Translations under genes and position numbers: made by a program
Notes under the pieces: model-generated
The model's input: only the letters and a program-made list of their open reading frames with translations
What the model was told of the DNA's origin: nothing
Databases searched by the model: none
Shown: in pieces, positions 23,858-31,485 of the stretch
How positions within the stretch are numbered: the first letter of the stretch is position 1
Layout of the letters: each line of letters begins with the position of its first letter
Source: Eubacteriales Family XIII. Incertae Sedis bacterium
GTDB lineage: Bacteria; Bacillota; Clostridia; Peptostreptococcales; Anaerovoracaceae
DNA length: 35,091 nucleotides
Assembly (NCBI GenBank): GCA_031277015.1
Contig: JAISLZ010000084.1
Span: 1 to 35,091 of the forward strand
Direction: 5' to 3'

Positions 23858-23886
23858 AGTATATTGCTTTGCGCCTTGGGTGTCAA
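23858..23886 (-). promoter_or_regulatory. Promoter of the flavoprotein/Fe-S/ADH/Mo-enzyme operon
   Basis: Minus strand: perfect -35 TTGACA (23886-23881), 17-bp spacer, -10 TATACT (23863-23858). The start is about 70 bp before the second flavoprotein gene. Likely drives all five genes down to 15216. Confidence 0.8.
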
Positions 23887-23942
23887 CAGCTTTTACATGC
23901 CTTGTTTTTCAATTTTTAAAAAATCATCGGACGCAAAACGCC

Positions 23943-23971
23943 TTGAATACATATCGTAGGTAGATTAGAAT
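23943..23971 (+). promoter_or_regulatory. Promoter of the HypA-like gene
   Basis: -35 TTGAAT (23943-23948), 17-bp spacer, -10 TAGAAT (23966-23971), about 40 bp before the TTG start. Back to back with the minus promoter at 23858-23886. Confidence 0.6.
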
Positions 23972-24016
23972 AATGTGCATAAAATACGTGCAGTGAGAGG
24001 ATAGAGGAATGATACG

Positions 24017-24280
24017 TTGCATGAGCTGAGCGCAATAACGGCGGTCGTCGACACAGTGGACGATTATCTGAAAGCGAGCTATAAAGAGAAGACAAAACCT
24101 GTCCCGAATGTGACGCGCGTAGTGTTACAAATCGGGCGCAAGTCGTCGTACCTTGCTGAATACATCTACGAGATATGGCCTGTCGCGGTAAATGGTACCT
24201 CCCTCGAGTGCGCGGCGCTTGAGACGGAGCAGGTCGAGGGAGGGGATTTTCTCATTAAGGAAATCGAGATAGAAGAATAG
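24017..24280 (+). CDS. HypA-like protein lacking the zinc-ribbon domain
   Basis: 87 residues from a TTG start at 24017. The product begins MHELSAIT, which is the HypA N-terminus whose His2 (with Glu3) binds nickel. That conservation fixes the start. The following helix and the VTRVVLQIGRKSSYLAEYIYEIW segment match HypA (VxxVxLxIGxLSxVxPExLxFAF). Where HypA (~113 residues) has its Cys4 zinc ribbon, this protein goes straight from LECAALETEQVEGG to the final strand FLIKEIEIEE, so the zinc domain appears cleanly missing. No NiFe-hydrogenase or other hyp gene is in the window. It may be a specialised metallochaperone or a regulator for the neighbouring metalloenzymes. The role is unknown. Confidence 0.75.
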   Translation: MHELSAITAVVDTVDDYLKASYKEKTKPVPNVTRVVLQIGRKSSYLAEYIYEIWPVAVNGTSLECAALETEQVEGGDFLIKEIEIEE

Positions 24281-24371
24281 CACTATGCTCATAATAAACA
24301 CAGAAACAAGAAAAAAATATGCTTCTATCCATCCATTGTATACTCCGTTTCGATTGCCCTCACTCCGGGAT

Positions 24372-27300
24372 CTATGCGCAGTCGCTAGGCAAAGATGACG
24401 CTACTGGCAGTCGCTCCGTTATCATATTCATGAGATTGTCCGTACACGGAAGCTTATCGACAAACTTGCCGTCACCAACTGGGATAAGCGCGGGGGACTG
24501 TGGCCTGAACACACCTCCGAATATATTGCCAATAGACGCATGCCTATAAAGAGGCAGTTCACCATCCATCTCCTGTGAGATATCTTCCGTATCCTCCCAA
24601 GGAAAATCAACTTCGAACACCCCCGCAATCTGCGCGGCCACCTCCCAATTGTAGTACGCGACATCCTCGTCTGCTGCATCCTGCACGAGCATAAGCCTGC
24701 GCTCCGTATTCGTGTACGTACCATCGATTCCGGAGAATCCTGTCCCGGGGATAACGACGTCAGCCTTTTCCGCCGTCTCCGTCAGATGGGTGTCGCAAAC
24801 CATCACGAATTGAGCTGACTTTAAGAGTTCCCTCGCTGCCTTTGCCTCGGGCGCCGAAGCTCCCGCCGCCGCACCTAGCGGATCCTCTCCAAATATGAGC
24901 AGTGCTTTCACTCCCGACATATCCTCAGCAGTGGCCGTCACACCCTGATCAGCGAGTCCCTGACTGTTGTTCTTAGGGCGTAGCATCACGATGCCGTCAC
25001 GGGGGCTGCCAATGTGACCGGAAAGTACAGCTATATCCGCAATCAGCGTCGCCGCATCCGGAGTCAAAGTGTTCTGCTGAAATACGATCATGGCCTTCTT
25101 TGCGCCCTTGTAGCTATCAGCTATACCCCTGGCCTTCGCGGAAACCTTCACACCTTCCAGTGAGCGTTTAAGGTCGGCAACACCGGTCGCTTCGTGTGCG
25201 TCAGACGATAGGATAGCGGCCGCGATCTCCTTCAGAAATTTCAGGTTGTTAGTCACCCTCACGATCTCATACGCGTAAGGCGCATGGATGGACATTCCCT
25301 TAGGGATGACGTACACCACCTTTGCTCCCGCTTCGCTAGCCCGCTTGAGTTTGAGGCTCATGACCGGGTTAAGCTCAGGGTCAAAGCCGACCGCAAGCAC
25401 GTATTCCGCCCCTATCACCTCGTCCATGGTGTTCGGCGATGAACCTTCCCCGAATACTCGCTCCATACCGTTCTTTCGGTTATTGAAGGAAAAAGCACGC
25501 GCTCCCATTTCATCGGCGAGCTGCCGTATCGCGTATATCTCCTCATTTGTGTAACGATCGGATATGGCTATGGCCACAGCGTCCCTTCCGTATCTGGCCC
25601 CAAGCGACTGCGCTTTTTTCGCCGTCATGACGAAAGCATCGTAGTAATCCGCCTGCGAGAGTTGCCTACCGTTGGCCGAACGGATAAGCGGCTCAGTCAA
25701 TTTACCCTCGAGCTCGGAACAGTCAAACCCGAATTTGCCCTTGCCACACAGCAGACCGCCACCCACCGCGTTTTCCTTGTCCGGACCCGCCTTGACGAGC
25801 AGATCGCCATAGGTCTCGAGAGTGATGGGACAACCGATCGAGCAGTATGGGCATGTCGTATCGGTACTGACCGTATCAAGCGGGACGGACTTTGGCAGAG
25901 TGAGCCTTTCCTGTAGGGCGCCGGTCGGACATACGCTGACGCACTGGCCGCACGAAGTACATCCCGACTCGGCGAGAGGGCTTTCCAGGGTAGGCTTTAC
26001 CACCGTATCGAAACCGCGACTTACGAGACCGAGGGCGCCTACGCCCATGACCTCGTCACAGACCCTTACGCACAGTCCACATAGTATACATTTGTTGCTG
26101 TCGCGTATTATGAACGGATGACCATCATCATATTTCTCGGGATCCACAGGAGCCCCGTCCTCCGTCATGAGCGAGTAGCCTCCCTTCAGACGCGACGGAG
26201 CGACGTCGTATCTGTTCGCATAATCGACGAGCTTGCATTCAAAGAAATCGTGGCATCCGCAACCGAGGCAACGCTCCGCATCTTCTGAAGCTTGTTCCGG
26301 AGTATAGCCAAAGACCACCTCTGTGAAATTATCCTTCCGCTCCTCGGGAGTGAGCTGTCCCATCTCTGGACGGCATTGGCGCTCACGGTCTTCAAATGTA
26401 CGTTCGCTCACGTCATCCCTCTCCACGATATAAGAAGGCTCGTACTTGATCTCCTCTCCGCCGAGATATGCGTCTATGACTTCAGCCGCGTGGTTCGCGT
26501 CTGCGATGGCCTCGACAGCTATGGAGATTTGGTCATTGCCACAGTCACCTCCCGCGAACACACCGGGTATGCTCGTCATGTAGGTATCGGGATCGTAGAC
26601 TATGCCCTTGCGCTTCGTCAAGTCAAGATCACCGAATCCATCCGGATCGACAGCCTGACCTATGGCCAGTATCACGTTATCGACGTCTATGGTCTCCGTT
26701 TTGCCCTTGACAGGCACGGGCCTACGACGCCCGGACTCGTCGGGCTCCCCTAGCTCCATTATCTGAAGTTTTATCTTCTTGACATGGCCGTCCCTGCCTT
26801 TGATGATCTCTATCGGATTCGTAAGGTTCTTGAAGATGACACCCTCCTCCTCCGCTTCCTCTATCTCCACGAGATCGGCTGGCATCTCCGCTTTCGTGCG
26901 CCGATATATATTGTATACATTCTCAGCTCCTAGCCTGACTGCGGTGCGGCAGGCATCCATGGCCGTATTGCCTCCGCCGACGATGGCTACGCTCCGGCCG
27001 AGACCCAAGTCCTCACCGCGAACGACACGCCTCAAGATATCTATGCCTCCTATGACGCCATCTGCGTCCTCGCCGGGGGCGCCCGTACCTGTACTTATCC
27101 ATGCGCCTATTCCCACCGCGACTGCGTCGAAGTCGCTCCTGATGGTATCGAAATCAAGATCCTGCCCTACACGTGTCCCGGTCACTATCTCCACACCCAT
27201 AGACTCGATTATCGAGACTTCCTCGTCGATGACCGCTCCTGGTAGCCTGTATTCCGGAATGCCGTAACGCAGCATACCGCCAGCCTTAGGCATTGCCTCG

Positions 27301-27965
27301 AATATGGTGACCGAATGGCCCTTCATGCGCAAGAAATATGCTAGCGAGAGCCCAAATGGCCCCGCACCGATGACGGCAACGGTCTTGCCTGTCTCGGGCT
27401 CTATGTCGGGGACGAACGGATCGCCGTCCGAATAGTTCATGTCGGCCGCAAAGCGTTTTATCCAAGCTATAGATATGGGTTCGTCAATGAGCCCGCGACG
27501 ACACTTATCCTCACATGGATGAGGGCACACGCGCCCTATAGAGCCAGGTAAGGGAATACGTTCCCTGATGAGTTCGATCGCTTCGTCGAATCTACCGTTC
27601 GCGACGAGCCCGACGTAACCCTGGCAATCCGTATGCGCAGGGCATCCAGTATAGCACGGAGGTCTACAGTCGCCAACATGGTTTGAGAGTAGCAACTCGA
27701 GGTTCGTCTTGCGCGACTCTATGACACGCTCCGTCCTCGTACTGACTACCATATTCGGCTGTACTGCCGTGGCACATGCTTTCACGAGCTTGGGATTGCC
27801 CTCAACCTCTACCACGCATAGCCCGCAGGCCCCGTATATCTCCGTACGCTCGTCGTAACAGAGGGTTGGTATGTCTATGCCGCCCGCACGCGCCGCTTCA
27901 AGTATGGTCTGTCCCGATAGCGCTATGAGCTCTACATCGTCTATATTGATCCTGAATTTGTCCAT
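24372..27965 (-). CDS. NuoG/formate-dehydrogenase-like subunit with an inserted GltD/NfnB-type flavin domain
   Basis: 1197 residues from ATG 27965 (MDKFRINIDD) behind GGGAGGTG. Order: [2Fe-2S] domain (C36, C47, C50, C64); GltD-type dicluster motif (C99, C103, C107, C113; C146, C150, C154); FAD site GAGPFG at 199-204; NAD(P) site VGGGNTAMD near 328-336; FAD-closing GVFAGGDCG at 467-475; a cluster motif C565-C576; two ferredoxin clusters (C625-C635, C668-C678); Mo-family [4Fe-4S] motif C704, C707, C711, C739; then a molybdopterin-fold region to the end. The catalytic Sec/Cys-His of formate dehydrogenase is absent (the region near 826-831 reads FNNRKN) and the C-terminal dinucleotide-binding domain is missing, so the last part is NuoG-like and probably not a formate dehydrogenase. 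It forms an operon with nuoF- and nuoE-like genes (20 bp gap). Confidence 0.88.
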   Translation of the reverse strand: MDKFRINIDDVELIALSGQTILEAARAGGIDIPTLCYDERTEIYGACGLCVVEVEGNPKLVKACATAVQPNMVVSTRTERVIESRKTNLELLLSNHVGDCRPPCYTGCPAHTDCQGYVGLVANGRFDEAIELIRERIPLPGSIGRVCPHPCEDKCRRGLIDEPISIAWIKRFAADMNYSDGDPFVPDIEPETGKTVAVIGAGPFGLSLAYFLRMKGHSVTIFEAMPKAGGMLRYGIPEYRLPGAVIDEEVSIIESMGVEIVTGTRVGQDLDFDTIRSDFDAVAVGIGAWISTGTGAPGEDADGVIGGIDILRRVVRGEDLGLGRSVAIVGGGNTAMDACRTAVRLGAENVYNIYRRTKAEMPADLVEIEEAEEEGVIFKNLTNPIEIIKGRDGHVKKIKLQIMELGEPDESGRRRPVPVKGKTETIDVDNVILAIGQAVDPDGFGDLDLTKRKGIVYDPDTYMTSIPGVFAGGDCGNDQISIAVEAIADANHAAEVIDAYLGGEEIKYEPSYIVERDDVSERTFEDRERQCRPEMGQLTPEERKDNFTEVVFGYTPEQASEDAERCLGCGCHDFFECKLVDYANRYDVAPSRLKGGYSLMTEDGAPVDPEKYDDGHPFIIRDSNKCILCGLCVRVCDEVMGVGALGLVSRGFDTVVKPTLESPLAESGCTSCGQCVSVCPTGALQERLTLPKSVPLDTVSTDTTCPYCSIGCPITLETYGDLLVKAGPDKENAVGGGLLCGKGKFGFDCSELEGKLTEPLIRSANGRQLSQADYYDAFVMTAKKAQSLGARYGRDAVAIAISDRYTNEEIYAIRQLADEMGARAFSFNNRKNGMERVFGEGSSPNTMDEVIGAEYVLAVGFDPELNPVMSLKLKRASEAGAKVVYVIPKGMSIHAPYAYEIVRVTNNLKFLKEIAAAILSSDAHEATGVADLKRSLEGVKVSAKARGIADSYKGAKKAMIVFQQNTLTPDAATLIADIAVLSGHIGSPRDGIVMLRPKNNSQGLADQGVTATAEDMSGVKALLIFGEDPLGAAAGASAPEAKAARELLKSAQFVMVCDTHLTETAEKADVVIPGTGFSGIDGTYTNTERRLMLVQDAADEDVAYYNWEVAAQIAGVFEVDFPWEDTEDISQEMDGELPLYRHASIGNIFGGVFRPQSPALIPVGDGKFVDKLPCTDNLMNMITERLPVASSLPSDCA

Positions 27966-27985
27966 TGTACACACCTCCCGCCTCA

Positions 27986-29740
27986 TCAATCCCTGAGTAT
28001 CGCGCTGAAATTGCACGCTTCTTCGCAGCGTCCGCAACGAATACACTTCTCTTGGTCTATCTCATGCCGCCGCTTGCGTTCACCGGTGATCGCGGCCACA
28101 GGGCACTTGCGTGAGCAGAGAGTGCAGCCCGTACACTTGTCCGTAATAGTGAACGTGATGAGAGCCTTGCAGTAGTGAGCCGTACATTTCTTTCTATATA
28201 TATGATCTTCATATTCATTTCTGAAATACCTGATCGTCGTAAGTACAGGATTCGGAGCTGTCTGCCCGAGGCCACACATGGAGCCGTCCTTTATCTTGAC
28301 GGCGAGCTCCTCGAGGAGTTCGATATCACCATCCTCGCCTTTACCCTGCGTGATGCGTTCGAGGATCTCCAGCATACGCTTAGTACCTACCCGGCAGTAG
28401 TTACACTTGCCGCAACTTTCCTTGCGTGTAAAATCAAGGAAGTATCTAGCCATGTCCACCATGCACGTATCTTCGTCCATGACTATCATGCCGCCTGAAC
28501 CTACGATGGCTCCGGTCTTTGTGATATTCTCGTAGTCCACGGGGGTATCCGAAAGTGACTCCGGGATACAACCGCCGGAGGGGCCTCCCATCTGGACGGC
28601 CTTGAAAGCTTTGTCATTCTTGATGCCGTCGCCTATGCCGAAGATGACGTCTTTCAGAGGGAGGCCCATGGGCACCTCGACGAGTCCACCCTTCTTGATC
28701 TTGCCCGCGAGCGCGAACACCTTCGTGCCCTTGGACTTCTCGGTGCCAAGCGCGGCGAACGCCGCGCCTCCGGCGGCGATGATCCATGGCACATTGGCGA
28801 AGGTCTCAACGTTGTTGATATTTGTCGGCTTCTGCCAGAACCCTTTCTCCGCCGGGAACGGAGGCTTGAGCCTTGGCATGCCGCGCTCACCCTCAAGGGA
28901 CGCGATGAGCGCCGTTTCTTCTCCACATACGAAAGCGCCGGCACCGGCCTTGATGCGTATATCGAAACCGAACCCGCTTCCGAGAATGTCCTTCCCCAGA
29001 TATCCTTTATCCCTCGCCTGCGAGATGGCGATCTCTAGCCGAGCGACGGCTAGTGGATATTCCGCCCGGACATAGATGACACCCTCATAAGCTCCTATTG
29101 CATACCCACCGATAATCATACCCTCCAGTAGCGAGTGAGGATCGCCTTCAAGCACTGAACGGTCCATGAACGCGCCGGGATCGCCCTCGTCGGCATTGCA
29201 TACCATGTATTTCTTGTCACCACGTCCTGCCTTCGCGGCGTTCCATTTGAACCATGTCGGAAATCCTGCGCCGCCCCTTCCACGAAGCCCTGAAATCTTG
29301 ATTTCATCGATGACATCACCTGGCGACATGGACGAGAGAACCTTGGCAAGTCCCTCATATCCGCCGGCGGCGATATATTCGTCTATGCTTTCGGGATTGA
29401 TGCGTCCCGCATTTCTCAAAACGATACGCTCCTGCCTAGCAAGGAACTCCTCATCACTCTCATTGATGAGCATATCCCGCGCCACTTTACCATCTCGCAC
29501 ATGTTCATCTACTATCTGAGTGACCTTGTCCGCGCTGACCTTGACGTATCGCGCCGAAAGATTTTCATCGTCGTCATATACATCCACTATCGGCTCTAGG
29601 TAGCAGTTACCGACGCAACCAGCCTTCTCAACCCTAACCCTTTCAAAACCACCAGCCTTCAGTTGACGCACCAGCTCATCTTCTGTTTTTTTCGCTCCGG
29701 ACGCTATGCCGCAGGAACCCTGACCAACCACTATCTTCAT
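27986..29740 (-). CDS. NuoF/HydB-like NADH-binding flavoprotein subunit
   Basis: 584 residues. Domains: N-terminal thioredoxin-like [2Fe-2S]-type segment with only three obvious cysteines (C10, C42, C46); NADH/FMN domain with GLRGRGGAGFPTWFKW and CNADEGDPGAFMDR; SLBB segment; NuoF-type cluster (ESCGKCNYCRVGTKRM plus the distal SMCGLGQ cysteine); and a C-terminal pair of ferredoxin clusters (CTGCTLCSRKCP, CIRCGRCEEAC), as in bifurcating hydrogenase and formate dehydrogenase subunits and unlike respiratory NuoF. It passes electrons between NADH and the clusters of the large subunit. Cytosolic. Second gene of the three-gene operon. Confidence 0.93.
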   Translation of the reverse strand: MKIVVGQGSCGIASGAKKTEDELVRQLKAGGFERVRVEKAGCVGNCYLEPIVDVYDDDENLSARYVKVSADKVTQIVDEHVRDGKVARDMLINESDEEFLARQERIVLRNAGRINPESIDEYIAAGGYEGLAKVLSSMSPGDVIDEIKISGLRGRGGAGFPTWFKWNAAKAGRGDKKYMVCNADEGDPGAFMDRSVLEGDPHSLLEGMIIGGYAIGAYEGVIYVRAEYPLAVARLEIAISQARDKGYLGKDILGSGFGFDIRIKAGAGAFVCGEETALIASLEGERGMPRLKPPFPAEKGFWQKPTNINNVETFANVPWIIAAGGAAFAALGTEKSKGTKVFALAGKIKKGGLVEVPMGLPLKDVIFGIGDGIKNDKAFKAVQMGGPSGGCIPESLSDTPVDYENITKTGAIVGSGGMIVMDEDTCMVDMARYFLDFTRKESCGKCNYCRVGTKRMLEILERITQGKGEDGDIELLEELAVKIKDGSMCGLGQTAPNPVLTTIRYFRNEYEDHIYRKKCTAHYCKALITFTITDKCTGCTLCSRKCPVAAITGERKRRHEIDQEKCIRCGRCEEACNFSAILRD

Positions 29741-29754
29741 AATTCAGATCACTC

Positions 29755-30261
29755 CTATCCTCTCGCCCGAATCGTCTCAAGCGCCTTGACGACGCTCTCC
29801 TTCGTGAGATTGCCGAACGTCTCCTCGCCATCCGGTCCCTTGACCATCATAACGGGCGCAAGGCTGCAGCAACCGAGGCATGCGACATTGTTCAAGGTGA
29901 ACTTGTTGTCCTCAGTCGTCTCGCCGTCAACGATCCCCAGATGATCGGTGATCGCCTCCTCTATAAGCGCCGCGCCATTCACGTGGCATGCAGTACCCTG
30001 GCACAGCATGATGAGATACTCCCCTATAGGCTCGAGCCTGAACTGCGTATAAAACGTGGCTACGCCGTATATCTTGGCCGGGGGCACGCCCGTGCGCGAC
30101 GAGATATAACCTATAGTTTCGAGTGAAAGATAACCGTAGATATCCTGGGCCTTTTGCAAGATGGAGATGAGACTCCCGGCAATGCCCGCATACCTCTCAA
30201 ACACCGGCTCCAGATCCCCATAGTCGGGGCGCGGAGCGGCGGCGCCGCAATTGTCGCACAT
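29755..30261 (-). CDS. NuoE/HydC-like [2Fe-2S] subunit
   Basis: 168 residues, thioredoxin-fold subunit of NADH dehydrogenase-type complexes. The cluster cysteines are C87 and C92 (CQGTACHVNG) and C128 with C132 (ACLGCCSLAP). The N-terminal helical part SLISILQKAQDIYGYLS and VATFYTQF are typical. An extra N-terminal CDNCG lies ahead of the usual start. ATG at 30261 behind AGGAGGT. First gene of the operon, 14 bp before the NuoF-like gene. Confidence 0.93.
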   Translation of the reverse strand: MCDNCGAAAPRPDYGDLEPVFERYAGIAGSLISILQKAQDIYGYLSLETIGYISSRTGVPPAKIYGVATFYTQFRLEPIGEYLIMLCQGTACHVNGAALIEEAITDHLGIVDGETTEDNKFTLNNVACLGCCSLAPVMMVKGPDGEETFGNLTKESVVKALETIRARG

Positions 30262-30311
30262 ATTTACCTCCTGTCGCTCACCATACCGAAGGCAGCTCCT
30301 TCGATACGAAA

Positions 30312-30340
30312 ATCATAACAAAGCATTGAGTTACGAGCAA
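30312..30340 (-). promoter_or_regulatory. Promoter of the NuoEFG-like operon
   Basis: Minus strand: TTGCTC (30340-30335), 17-bp spacer, TATGAT (30317-30312). About 50 bp before the NuoE-like ATG. The -35 box is weak and the -10 good. Confidence 0.55.
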
Positions 30341-30390
30341 GGAAAAAATTATTCCTAAGCAATACACATAATAGTTTGAAAATTGCCGCC

Positions 30391-31485
30391 TCACATCCCG
30401 GCCACAAACATGGTCAGGGCGAGACGCTCGCTGTATAGCCCCGACTTGATATCCCGATCAACTCGGTAGAGTCTGTGCAGTAACTGCGCGATCCTGTCCG
30501 CGCCGTACCGGTCGGCGAATGCCGCCGCTTTTTTCATTCTGAACCCACTCTTTATACTCAGCGCTTTCATTATCTCGTCCATAGACGCCCCCTTATCCCG
30601 CATCTCCCGGTAGCCCAGCATGATCTCAAACTGACCCGTCATCAGTGCGAGCAGGCCGAACGCGTTTCCTCCACGCGAAGTGATATTGCAGAGAAGCTCG
30701 AGCGATTCACCCTTCCTATCCGCACTCACCGCATCCAGCATGGCGAATACGTCTGTCTCAAGCGATGTACCCATGCAAGCCGCGACATCGGACATAGTGG
30801 CGACGGGCGGCACGGCTTCCGTAGTCTCCGTCCCATCTATATCTCGCCCTCCTCGCGCGTAAGCCGCGATCTTTTCTGCATCGGAACTCAGGCGAAAAAG
30901 GTCGCTACGTGGCTCCCTGTCGAGATAGCCCGATACCTTGATGATCTCGCTCACGACTTCGGGCGGCGCGACGGCGCCGGCCCTTTTGAACCTGCCTCTG
31001 ATAAAAGCGGGAAGATCGCACCTGTCGAGGCGGGTAAATTCGTAGGCCTTGCCGTAGCCGTCTAAAGCCTTGTAGAGCACGGAGTTTTTGGGAAAAGAGG
31101 CCGATTTAATTATCAGGATAGTCGTTTCCGGTACGGACGAAATATAAGAAGCGAGCGGTTTTGTGTCTACAAAACCGAGCGACTTTTCGTCACCCGGCGA
31201 TACTGAAACAAGCACGACCCTGCGCTCAGAAATCATCGGCAAGGTGTCGCACACCGCAACGATACTGCTGACCGCACCCGCGACATCCTTCGCGTCCCAA
31301 TCCACACGAGTACAGTCTATCGCTTCCGCGCCCGAAGATATGTATTTATCCCGTATAATCCTCTCGTAGTGATCGACCAGATAGAGTTCTTCACCAAACA
31401 ACAACAACGCGCGCGCGGAGAACAAAATCCCTCTCTCTATATCCGATTCAATAGTCTTGAAAGCGTGTTGCGCAGTCTTTCGCAT
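30391..31485 (-). CDS. holA: DNA polymerase III, delta subunit
   Basis: 364 residues from ATG 31485 (MRKTAQHAFKTI), with AAGG upstream. An earlier in-frame start at 31512 is possible but lies deeper inside comEC. HolA is the clamp-loader subunit that opens the sliding clamp. Features: LLLFGEELYLVDHYERIIRDKYI at the N-terminus, VVLVSVSPGD, ILIIKSASFPKNSVLYKAL, and the C-terminal SIKSGFRMKKAAAFADRYG ... RLYRVDRDIKSGLYSERLALTMF, which is the standard HolA finish (D-x-x-I-K-x-G). It overlaps the comEC end by 38 bp, the usual clostridial gene order. Confidence 0.92.
   Translation of the reverse strand: MRKTAQHAFKTIESDIERGILFSARALLLFGEELYLVDHYERIIRDKYISSGAEAIDCTRVDWDAKDVAGAVSSIVAVCDTLPMISERRVVLVSVSPGDEKSLGFVDTKPLASYISSVPETTILIIKSASFPKNSVLYKALDGYGKAYEFTRLDRCDLPAFIRGRFKRAGAVAPPEVVSEIIKVSGYLDREPRSDLFRLSSDAEKIAAYARGGRDIDGTETTEAVPPVATMSDVAACMGTSLETDVFAMLDAVSADRKGESLELLCNITSRGGNAFGLLALMTGQFEIMLGYREMRDKGASMDEIMKALSIKSGFRMKKAAAFADRYGADRIAQLLHRLYRVDRDIKSGLYSERLALTMFVAGM

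Noticed and set aside
24372-27965. Annotation of the large subunit as a catalytic formate dehydrogenase or selenoprotein
   Set aside because: No in-frame TGA is needed, the Sec/Cys-His active site is replaced by FNNRKN, and the C-terminal pterin-binding domain is missing.
24372-30261. [FeFe]-hydrogenase (HydABC) interpretation of the NuoEFG-like operon
   Set aside because: The H-cluster motifs (TSCCPxW, MPCxxKxxE, ExMACxxGCxxGGG) are absent from the large subunit.
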